A DNA stretch of 18,602 nucleotides from Bacillota bacterium (GTDB taxonomy: Bacteria > Bacillota > Clostridia > Peptostreptococcales > Anaerovoracaceae), in assembly GCA_017515765.1 (NCBI GenBank), contig JAFWFF010000063.1, forward strand, positions 1 to 18,602. The letters are read 5' to 3'. The notes under the pieces were generated by a model. It had not been told where the DNA came from, did no database searches, and saw nothing but the letters and a program-made list of their open reading frames with translations. This document shows positions 13,422-18,602 of the stretch, piece after piece. Every line of letters starts with the position of its first letter. Within the stretch, counting starts at the first letter, position 1. A program made the translations under genes and the position numbers.

Positions 13422-13979
13422 ATGGGATTCAAAAATTCGTTTCTGAAGATCGTCGGAGTAGACGACATAGAAGATGATGAGATCGTTACCGACGACGAAC
13501 TCGAGAAAGCCATGGAAAAAGAAGCCAAACACTTCGACAGGGCTGAGAGACATTCTCCCAAACCGACATACGAACCGGAGAACAAGCCGGAGAGCAAGCC
13601 TGCCTTTTTCAGCCAGCCCTCCTCATCCGCGCCTCTCAGCCAGAGAGCCCTGGACAAGAGATTCTCTGTCAAAGATTCCGGGTCTCTCAAGCTCATACTG
13701 ATCGAGCCGAAATGCTTTGATGAATGCGCCAAACTGGTGGACAGCCTCAAGGCGCGCAAGCCTGTCATCATCAACCTTGAGAGGCTTGAGACCGAGATCG
13801 CGAGAAAGATCTACGACTTCCTCAGCGGCGCCACATACGCCCTTGACGGAAACGTACAGAAGATCGCGAACAACATCTTCATCTTTACACCGGAGAACGT
13901 ATCGGTGGCCGCACAGCAGCAGCCTCAGGAGCCTGTGACGGCGCCTGAACCGGAGACAGACAAGAATCCGTGGAGATAG
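13422..13979 (+). CDS. sepF: Cell division protein SepF
   Basis: SepF anchors FtsZ filaments to the membrane at the division site. The 185-residue product starts with an amphipathic membrane-binding helix (MGFKNSFLKIVG), then an acidic, Pro/Ser-rich linker to about residue 85. The compact SepF domain (about 88-160) includes LILIEPKCFDECAKLVDSLKAR, KPVIINLERLETE and ARKIYDFLSGATYALDGNV. A Gln/Pro-rich tail ends in NPWR. AGGAGG at 13411-13416 sets ATG 13422; the first A of this box is the last base of the yggS stop. Confidence 0.96.
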   Translation: MGFKNSFLKIVGVDDIEDDEIVTDDELEKAMEKEAKHFDRAERHSPKPTYEPENKPESKPAFFSQPSSSAPLSQRALDKRFSVKDSGSLKLILIEPKCFDECAKLVDSLKARKPVIINLERLETEIARKIYDFLSGATYALDGNVQKIANNIFIFTPENVSVAAQQQPQEPVTAPEPETDKNPWR

Positions 13980-13982
13980 ACC

Positions 13983-14687
13983 ATGCTTACGCCTAAAGAC
14001 ATAGAAAAAAAGAATTTCAGCAGAGTGCTGAGAGGCTTCAGCCCGGAAGAGGTAGACGACTTCCTGGACCGCATCATACTCGACATGACCGACCTCATCG
14101 CGCAGAAGGAGGCCCTCGAAGCCGAGAACGCCGAGCTTAAGGAAGAGATAGAGGATTACAGGGAATCTCAGAAGTCCATAATCCACACTCTGGACTCTGC
14201 CAAAAAGCTCATGAAGGACATATCCGAAAGCGCCGAGAAGAGAGCTGACATAATCATCAGGAACGCCAAGCTCGACGCAGAGATGATCCTCAAAGAGGCC
14301 CAGGAGTCTAAAGACCGCTATAGCGGCGAGGGCACCGAACTCGTCGAGAGAGTGAAATACTTCAAGGCCAGATACAGGCAGATGCTCGAAGAGGAACTCA
14401 AGTCCATCGACGGAAAGGGAGAGGACCTGCTCGCCGAGCTCGAGAAGGAGTTCATGCCCGCGTCCATCATGGACGAGCTTCCCGACGCTGAGCCCGCTCC
14501 GGAGACCTTTGATGACGAGTGGCGCCCGGACGCCGAGCCCGAAGAGGTCCTCAGGAGTCCTTCCGACATGGACTATGACGACCTTATGAACATAGTATTT
14601 CCCGAAGAGGCAGCCAGGATACCGGTCGACAACCGCGAGACGGTAGCCATAGACGGAAAGGCCATAGACGAGCTTCTCAAGAGATAG
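13983..14687 (+). CDS. divIVA: DivIVA-family cell division or polarity protein
   Basis: The 234-residue protein opens with MLTPKDIEKKNFSRVLRGFSP, the DivIVA membrane-curvature-sensing N-terminus, followed by EEVDDFLDRI. Coiled coil extends through about residues 30-145 (AQKEALEAENAELKEEIEDY and onward). The last 80 residues are acidic and low in predicted structure and end in a short conserved-looking AIDELLKR. DivIVA proteins mark negatively curved membrane at septa and poles and recruit partners. GGAGAT near 13972 serves as the ribosome site. The gene starts three bases after sepF; the ylmG and ylmH genes that often stand between the two are missing. Confidence 0.93.
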   Translation: MLTPKDIEKKNFSRVLRGFSPEEVDDFLDRIILDMTDLIAQKEALEAENAELKEEIEDYRESQKSIIHTLDSAKKLMKDISESAEKRADIIIRNAKLDAEMILKEAQESKDRYSGEGTELVERVKYFKARYRQMLEEELKSIDGKGEDLLAELEKEFMPASIMDELPDAEPAPETFDDEWRPDAEPEEVLRSPSDMDYDDLMNIVFPEEAARIPVDNRETVAIDGKAIDELLKR

Positions 14688-14710
14688 CCGGCGGGCACCG
14701 GGTTTCTGAA

Positions 14711-15187
14711 ATGAAGATCATCTTACTCATGGCATTGGTCATAGGTGCTGATCAGATCAGCAAATACGCCGTACGGATGGCGCTCGCTGAAGGAGAAAGC
14801 CTGGAGATCATCCGCGGCTTCTTTGCCGTTACTCATTTTCAGAACGACGGTGCTGCTTTCAGTTCATTCAGGGGACAGCGGCAGCTGCTGATAATTCTTT
14901 CCGCAGCTGTCGTGATCGGTGCCCTGATATTTTTGTGGAAAAACAGGAAGGACAGCCCGCTGTTCTCCGTATCGATGGCGCTCCTGGCTTCCGGAGGGAT
15001 CGGCAACCTGATCGACAGGGTCTTCATGGGCACTGTTACGGACATGCTCTCCTTCAGCATTTTCCCGCCGATCTTCAATATCGCCGACGCTGCTGTGGTG
15101 ATCGGATGCTTCCTGCTTTTGTTCTATGAGTTCCGCGACGAGATCAAAAGGCGCCGCGAGGAGAAAAGCGAGGCCGGCGATGAGTGA
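14711..15187 (+). CDS. lspA: Lipoprotein signal peptidase (signal peptidase II)
   Basis: LspA cuts signal peptides from diacylglyceryl-modified prolipoproteins. The 158-residue product has the expected four membrane helices and the family motifs: GADQISKYAV with Asp14, FQNDGAAFS, GGIGNLIDRV with the catalytic Asp102, and FNIADAAVVIG with the second catalytic Asp126. These correspond to the Asp pair known from the Bacillus and E. coli enzymes. The C-terminus is a charged cytoplasmic tail (EIKRRREEK). No strong ribosome site precedes ATG 14711. The end overlaps the next gene by eight bases. Confidence 0.96.
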   Translation: MKIILLMALVIGADQISKYAVRMALAEGESLEIIRGFFAVTHFQNDGAAFSSFRGQRQLLIILSAAVVIGALIFLWKNRKDSPLFSVSMALLASGGIGNLIDRVFMGTVTDMLSFSIFPPIFNIADAAVVIGCFLLLFYEFRDEIKRRREEKSEAGDE

Positions 15188-16115
15188 TGAGCTTCGCTTT
15201 ACGGTCAGCCCCGGAGAAGAAGGAGCGAGACTGGACGTCCTTATCGCGTCGCGCGCTGAAGGTGTCTCCAGAAGCGCGGTGCAGAAGGCGATAGCTTCCG
15301 GAAACGCAAGAATAGGATGCGAAAGCTGCATGTCGCCCGGCAGAAAGGTAAAAGCGGGGGAAACGGTCGTTTTCCTCATCCCCGGCCCGGGACCCGAGAT
15401 CCCGGAAGCGGAAGACATCCCGCTTGACATAGTCTACGAGGACGACGACCTGATAGTGATAAACAAGCCCCGCGGGATGGTGGTCCATCCCGGCGCGGGG
15501 AACAAAGAAGGCACGCTCGTAAGCGCGCTTCTGAGACATGCCGGAGAGGGCATAAGAGAACTCGGGGATCCGGAGAGACCGGGGATAGTACACCGGATCG
15601 ACAAGGATACCAGCGGGCTTATAGTCTGCGCCAAGTCAAGGGAAGCCTTCGAAGGGCTCAAGGAACAGTTCGCTGTCCACAGCATCGAGAGGGAATACCT
15701 TGCGATAGTCCTCCACAACATAAAAGAGGAAGAGGGAACTGTAGACGTGCCGATCGGCAGGGATCCCGCAAACGGATCGAGAAGGAAGGTAAACGGCAGC
15801 GCGGCAAGAGAAGCGGTCACTCACTACAGGGTGATTGAGAGGCTGGGAGACCAGTGCCTCATCTCAGCCAGGCTTGAGACCGGAAGGACACACCAGATAA
15901 GGGTCCATATGGCTTACATCGGGCACCCCGTGCTGGGAGATCCGGTCTACGGCCCGAGAAAAGACCGGTTCAACGCCGGTGGGCAGATGCTCCACGCAAG
16001 GACGCTCGGATTCGTCCATCCCGTGACGGGTGAGCAGATGAGGTTCGAGAGCCCTCTGCCCGAATACTTCCTCAGGATGCTGACCAAGCTGAGAAATAAA
16101 GAAGGAAGGGCGTGA
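15180..16115 (+). CDS. RluD/YlyB-family 23S rRNA pseudouridine synthase
   Basis: The 311-residue enzyme has an N-terminal S4 RNA-binding domain (about residues 15-75: ARLDVLIASRAEGVSRSAVQKAI) and an RluA-type catalytic domain. It shows INKPRGMVVHPGAGN, the active-site motif HRIDKDTSGL with the catalytic Asp141, and GRTHQIRVHMAYIGHPVLGDPVYG. It converts uridines in 23S rRNA to pseudouridine; which sites cannot be read from sequence alone. ATG 15180 is chosen over upstream in-frame codons because it begins the family-like sequence. The eight-base overlap with lspA mirrors the lspA-ylyB pair of Bacillus. The stop codon lies in the loop of the hairpin at 16104-16124. Confidence 0.93.
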   Translation: MSDELRFTVSPGEEGARLDVLIASRAEGVSRSAVQKAIASGNARIGCESCMSPGRKVKAGETVVFLIPGPGPEIPEAEDIPLDIVYEDDDLIVINKPRGMVVHPGAGNKEGTLVSALLRHAGEGIRELGDPERPGIVHRIDKDTSGLIVCAKSREAFEGLKEQFAVHSIEREYLAIVLHNIKEEEGTVDVPIGRDPANGSRRKVNGSAAREAVTHYRVIERLGDQCLISARLETGRTHQIRVHMAYIGHPVLGDPVYGPRKDRFNAGGQMLHARTLGFVHPVTGEQMRFESPLPEYFLRMLTKLRNKEGRA

Positions 16116-16124
16116 CGCCCTTCC
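16092..16124 (-). terminator. Intrinsic terminator of the minus-strand zinc-ribbon gene
   Basis: GGAAGGGCG (16104-16112) and CGCCCTTCC (16116-16124) form a perfect nine-pair stem with a three-base loop. On the minus strand it is followed by TTCTTTATTTCT (16103 down to 16092), a good U-rich tail. On the + strand GTGATCGAC follows, so it is a poor terminator for rluD. The stem lies in the last codons of the pseudouridine synthase gene and the loop is its stop codon. Confidence 0.75.
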
Positions 16125-16209
16125 GTGATCGACAGCCTGTGCTTTTGTTTCCGATGTAACGAGCCGTGCCGGACTTTATCAAAATATAACTCTGGCGGAA
16201 ACTGCCTGA

Positions 16210-16329
16210 TCAAAGCTCAGAGTCATTACTTGCGCGTTTGATGTACTGGATGCAGTTCTCGCATACATAGCCTCCCTTGAACGGGATGTAATTGTATCTG
16301 CTGCCGCAAAGTGAACAACCTTTCTTCAT
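16210..16329 (-). CDS. Small four-cysteine zinc-ribbon protein
   Basis: On the minus strand, ATG 16327-16329 opens a 39-residue product with Cys at positions 5, 8, 23 and 26 (CSLCG, then YVCENCIQYI). Two CxxC knuckles 14 residues apart predict one bound zinc. The second knuckle resembles the end of the ClpX zinc-binding domain (Y-I-C-D-E-C-I), but the loop is shorter and no ATPase is attached. A ribosome site (AGGAGGGAG, 16341-16349 read in reverse) suits either ATG 16329 or ATG 16338, the latter adding three residues. A promoter at 16370-16398 and terminator at 16092-16124 flank it, making it a single-gene unit opposed to its neighbours. I do not recognise a named family; ClpX-type zinc-domain proteins bind adaptor proteins, so a role as adaptor or regulator is a guess. 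Confidence 0.7.
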   Translation of the reverse strand: MKKGCSLCGSRYNYIPFKGGYVCENCIQYIKRASNDSEL

Positions 16330-16369
16330 TGATCTCATCTCCCTCCTGTTTTCCGCAGGCTGCAGTGAG

Positions 16370-16398
16370 ATGATAAATGCCTGTGAAAGGGAAGGCAA
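16370..16398 (-). promoter_or_regulatory. Promoter of the minus-strand zinc-ribbon gene
   Basis: Reading the minus strand, TTGCCT (16398-16393) and TATCAT (16375-16370) are 17 bases apart. Transcription would start near 16363 and leave a leader of about 34 bases containing the ribosome site. The + strand gene at 16484 starts 86 bases to the right, so this gap holds both control regions; I could not choose a convincing + strand promoter in it. Confidence 0.5.
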
Positions 16399-16483
16399 CA
16401 GTACGGTTTGCGACTTGTACATTATTCGTGATTTTATGTAACAAATCCGTCATTTATTGGATTTTGCCCCATAGGAGGGACAG

Positions 16484-17347
16484 ATGTTCACCAACTTTGA
16501 TCTCGGTGTCACCGGGCTGAAGATAATGGGATATCTCTGGGATGCAGACGACCCCTGCGCAGTGATGTGCGTCATCCACGGCATAGCCACGCATGCCGGG
16601 CGGTATGACAGAATGGCCGGATTCCTGAACAAAGCCGGGATCGCTGTGATGGGCCTGGATCTTCCCGGACACGGCCGCTCCGGAGGGAAGAAGGGAGACT
16701 GCGCGCCGAGGAGCAAAGTTTTCGACTGCGTCAGCAAACTGCTGCTCACCGCGTCTTTCAGATATCCCGGCGTTCCCGTCATCCTTTACGGGCACAGCAT
16801 GGGCGGCGGGATCTGCCTTGACTACAGGGACAGGGGCGATCTGAACGACCTGCCTGCAAAATACATAGTATCGGCACCCTGGCTCAAGCTGGCGTCGGAT
16901 GTGCCAAAGCCGGTCCCGGTTACCGTGAAGGCCGCGTCCAGAGTACTTCCGAAGCTCGTGCTCTCATCGAAGTTCGACCCTTCGATCCTCGGAAACCCCG
17001 CGATCGTCTCTCAATACGCGAATGACCCGCTGGTACACCCGTGCATGTCCCTGAGGACTGCTGTTGACGGATATTATACCGGCCTGGAGATCTGCGAGGG
17101 GAGGCACGAGAGCAATCACAGAGCGGACGGGAAACCTTTGCTCCTCATGCACGGGACTGACGACATGCTCTGCTCGATCGATGGCTCACGCATGTTCGCG
17201 AAGCTCCATGCGGGCGAACCGGGATTCACATACATCGAATGGCCCGGCTACTATCACGAGATACATAACGGCGGACCCGAAGCCACGGGTGAAAAAGTAA
17301 TAGAGACGATAATTGACTTCATAAAAGGAGCAGCTGTAAATGGCTAA
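16484..17347 (+). CDS. Alpha/beta hydrolase, monoacylglycerol lipase/lysophospholipase-like
   Basis: The 287-residue protein has the serine-hydrolase fold of the hydrolase_4 type. It shows CVIHGIATHAGRYDRMAGFL (oxyanion HG near residue 32), LDLPGHGRSGG, the nucleophile elbow GHSMGG with Ser105, HGTDDMLC with the acid Asp226 (or 227), and the base His258 in GYYHEIHN. This set is typical of monoglyceride lipases and lysophospholipases; the true substrate is open. There is no signal peptide, so it should be cytoplasmic. GGAGG at 16474-16478 lies five bases before ATG 16484. The stop overlaps the start of the alarmone synthetase by eight bases, so the two are co-translated. Confidence 0.88.
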   Translation: MFTNFDLGVTGLKIMGYLWDADDPCAVMCVIHGIATHAGRYDRMAGFLNKAGIAVMGLDLPGHGRSGGKKGDCAPRSKVFDCVSKLLLTASFRYPGVPVILYGHSMGGGICLDYRDRGDLNDLPAKYIVSAPWLKLASDVPKPVPVTVKAASRVLPKLVLSSKFDPSILGNPAIVSQYANDPLVHPCMSLRTAVDGYYTGLEICEGRHESNHRADGKPLLLMHGTDDMLCSIDGSRMFAKLHAGEPGFTYIEWPGYYHEIHNGGPEATGEKVIETIIDFIKGAAVNG

Positions 17348-18029
17348 AAACGAAGAAATAATGCGGGAAATGCTGAACAATTTCCTGCCGCAGGATCCGG
17401 ACCAGGGCATGGAGGCTCTTGCCGAGCTGGACGAGCTCCTGATGCGCTACGAATCCGCGATCAGGGAAGTAAGGACCAAGCTGGAGATACTGAACGACGA
17501 GCTGTCTCTGGCCGGAAGGCAGAACCCCATCACCAATATCATCTCTCGCCGCAAGAAGACGATCAGCATATTCGAGAAGCTGGTAAGGCAGGGCGACGAG
17601 CTCTCGCTCAAGTCGATACAGGAGAACCTGAACGACGTAGCCGGGGTCAGAGTCATCTGCAGCTTTATCGACGATATATACAAGGTCGCGAGAATGCTGG
17701 CCCAGCAGGACGACGTCACTTTGATAGAGGTCAAGGAATACATCAAAAACCCCAAGCCGAACGGCTACAGGAGCTATCACATGATCATCGAGATCCCCGT
17801 ATTCTTCAGCAATGAGAAGCGGCCGATGCGTGTGGAGGTGCAGATCAGGACAGTCGCGATGGACTTCTGGGCCAGCCTGGAGCACCGCATGAAATACAAA
17901 CAGGACATCGAGAACGCCGACGAGATCATGAGGGAACTCAGAGAGTGCGCCGATACGATAGCGTCGACCGACCGGAAGATGATGGAGATAAGGGACAAGA
18001 TCCCGCGCTCCGACGGTTATGAACAATAG
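17340..18029 (+). CDS. Small alarmone synthetase (RelQ/YjbM-type GTP pyrophosphokinase)
   Basis: The 229-residue protein contains only the RelA/SpoT synthetase domain, with no hydrolase, TGS or ACT domain. It carries NPITNIISRRKKTISIFEKL, DVAGVRVICSFIDDIYKV with the metal Asp99, KPNGYRSYH (residues 139-147, nucleotide binding) and VEVQIRTVAMDFWASLEHRMKYK (165-187) with a second catalytic acid, Glu166. The MDFWASLEH motif is characteristic of RelQ/YjbM. Such enzymes make (p)ppGpp from ATP and GDP or GTP and assemble as tetramers. Activity is usually set by transcription and by pppGpp binding. GGAG at about 17327 precedes ATG 17340. Confidence 0.93.
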   Translation: MAKNEEIMREMLNNFLPQDPDQGMEALAELDELLMRYESAIREVRTKLEILNDELSLAGRQNPITNIISRRKKTISIFEKLVRQGDELSLKSIQENLNDVAGVRVICSFIDDIYKVARMLAQQDDVTLIEVKEYIKNPKPNGYRSYHMIIEIPVFFSNEKRPMRVEVQIRTVAMDFWASLEHRMKYKQDIENADEIMRELRECADTIASTDRKMMEIRDKIPRSDGYEQ

Positions 18030-18060
18030 AAACGTCAGAAGATAAAAACGGAGGAGAAAA

Positions 18061-18602
18061 ATGCAATTCAGAGATTTGAAGACACAGTATCAGGTCTTGA
18101 AGGAAGACATCGACAAAGCCATGACTACCGTCGCGGCAAACTGTAATTTCATCAGCGGGACAGAGGTGAAGGAACTCGAGACACAGCTCGCAGAGTATGT
18201 TGGCATGAAGCACTGCATCAGCTGCGCCAACGGTACCGACGCCCTGCAGATCGCCCTCATGGTCTTCGGGATCAAAGAAGGCGACGCCGTTTTTGTTCCG
18301 GACTTCACATTCTTTTCTTCCGGAGAAGTCGTGCCTGAATGCGGCGGAACGCCCGTCTTCACCGACGTGGAGAAAGAGACCTTCAATATGGATCCCGAGT
18401 CGCTCAGGAAGGCCGTAGCAAAAGTAAAGGCTGAAGGAAAGCTGAGACCCGCAGCGGTCGTAGCCGTCGACCTTTTCGGGCTTCCCGCGAAGCTTGAGGA
18501 GATCAAAGCTATCTGCGAAGAGGAAGGGATGTATCTCCTCGAGGACGGAGCCCAGGGCTTTGGCGGAAACATCAACGGAAAGATCGCCTGCAGCTTCGGA
18601 GA
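18061..18602 (+). CDS. DegT/DnrJ/EryC1/StrS-family sugar aminotransferase, N-terminal part
   Basis: The gene starts at ATG 18061 with GGAGGAG just upstream (18050-18056) and runs off the right edge after 180 complete codons. The start MQFRDLKTQYQVLKEDID, then FISGTEVKELETQLAEYVGMKHC, SCANGTDALQIAL, VFVPDFTFFSSGEVV and GGTPVFTDVEKETFNMDP, place it in the pyridoxal-phosphate sugar aminotransferase family. LFGLPAKLEEI and LLEDGAQGFGG (with the cofactor-binding Asp) confirm it. The catalytic Lys lies beyond the window. The start resembles enzymes acting on UDP-3-keto sugars (WlbE/WbpE group), but substrate assignment needs the rest. It stands 31 bases after the alarmone synthetase gene and may share its transcript. 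Confidence 0.9.
   Translation, partial: MQFRDLKTQYQVLKEDIDKAMTTVAANCNFISGTEVKELETQLAEYVGMKHCISCANGTDALQIALMVFGIKEGDAVFVPDFTFFSSGEVVPECGGTPVFTDVEKETFNMDPESLRKAVAKVKAEGKLRPAAVVAVDLFGLPAKLEEIKAICEEEGMYLLEDGAQGFGGNINGKIACSFG

Noticed and set aside
16104..16124. Hairpin as + strand terminator of the lspA/pseudouridine synthase operon
   Set aside because: No T-tract follows on the + strand; the U-rich tail is only on the minus strand.
1..18602. CRISPR arrays, insertion sequences, phage genes, tRNA or rRNA genes
   Set aside because: No regularly spaced repeats, transposase or integrase motifs, or cloverleaf-like segments were seen on either strand.

Overview
The window reads as a chromosomal housekeeping region of a Gram-positive anaerobe, most likely a member of the Clostridia (Bacillota) with moderately high GC. 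Pointers are strong AGGAGG ribosome sites, the yggS-sepF-divIVA and ylxM-ffh pairs, KhpA after S16, a RelQ-type small alarmone synthetase, BioY, and a single-membrane (no outer membrane) set of envelope proteins. I cannot assign a family or genus from the sequence alone. All recognised genes but one run on the + strand, mostly in tight or overlapping operons.

Layout: (1) 2-259, the 3' end of a VanY-type D,D-carboxypeptidase. (2) 287-2439, a strong promoter, rpsB and tsf, closed by a clear terminator; EF-Ts carries an unusual internal expansion. (3) 2466-4697, a small YkvA-family membrane protein with its own terminator, then bioY overlapping a membrane-anchored polysaccharide deacetylase. (4) 4703-7773, an IMP dehydrogenase of the Tritrichomonas foetus type, overlapping a minimal zinc metallopeptidase, then SppA. 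(5) 7802-9587, a terminator with a near-consensus promoter folded into it, then ylxM and ffh; ffh carries a one-base frameshift. (6) 9596-11571, rpsP, khpA, rimM and trmD (translation and tRNA modification), with GC-rich perfect palindromes in the intergenic gaps. (7) 11551-16115, an HlyD-like membrane protein, yggS, sepF, divIVA, lspA and an RluD-type pseudouridine synthase (division-site and envelope functions). (8) 16092-16398, a single short minus-strand gene coding for a 39-residue four-cysteine zinc-ribbon protein with its own promoter and terminator. (9) 16484-18602, an alpha/beta hydrolase overlapping a small alarmone synthetase, and the start of a DegT-type sugar aminotransferase.

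How the genes fit together: most of the window serves protein synthesis (S2, EF-Ts, S16, KhpA, RimM, TrmD, RluD), protein export and membrane quality control (Ffh, YlxM, SppA, LspA) and cell-wall or division-site work (VanY, polysaccharide deacetylase, SepF, DivIVA). IMP dehydrogenase and the alarmone synthetase both touch GTP supply, but they lie about 11 kb apart and nothing in the sequence links them. I see no phage, insertion sequence, CRISPR array, tRNA or rRNA. I found no new multi-gene system. The points most worth a second look are the ffh frameshift, the terminator/promoter overlay at 7802-7875, the solitary zinc-ribbon gene, the EF-Ts expansion, the eukaryote-like IMP dehydrogenase and two start sites that look leaderless.
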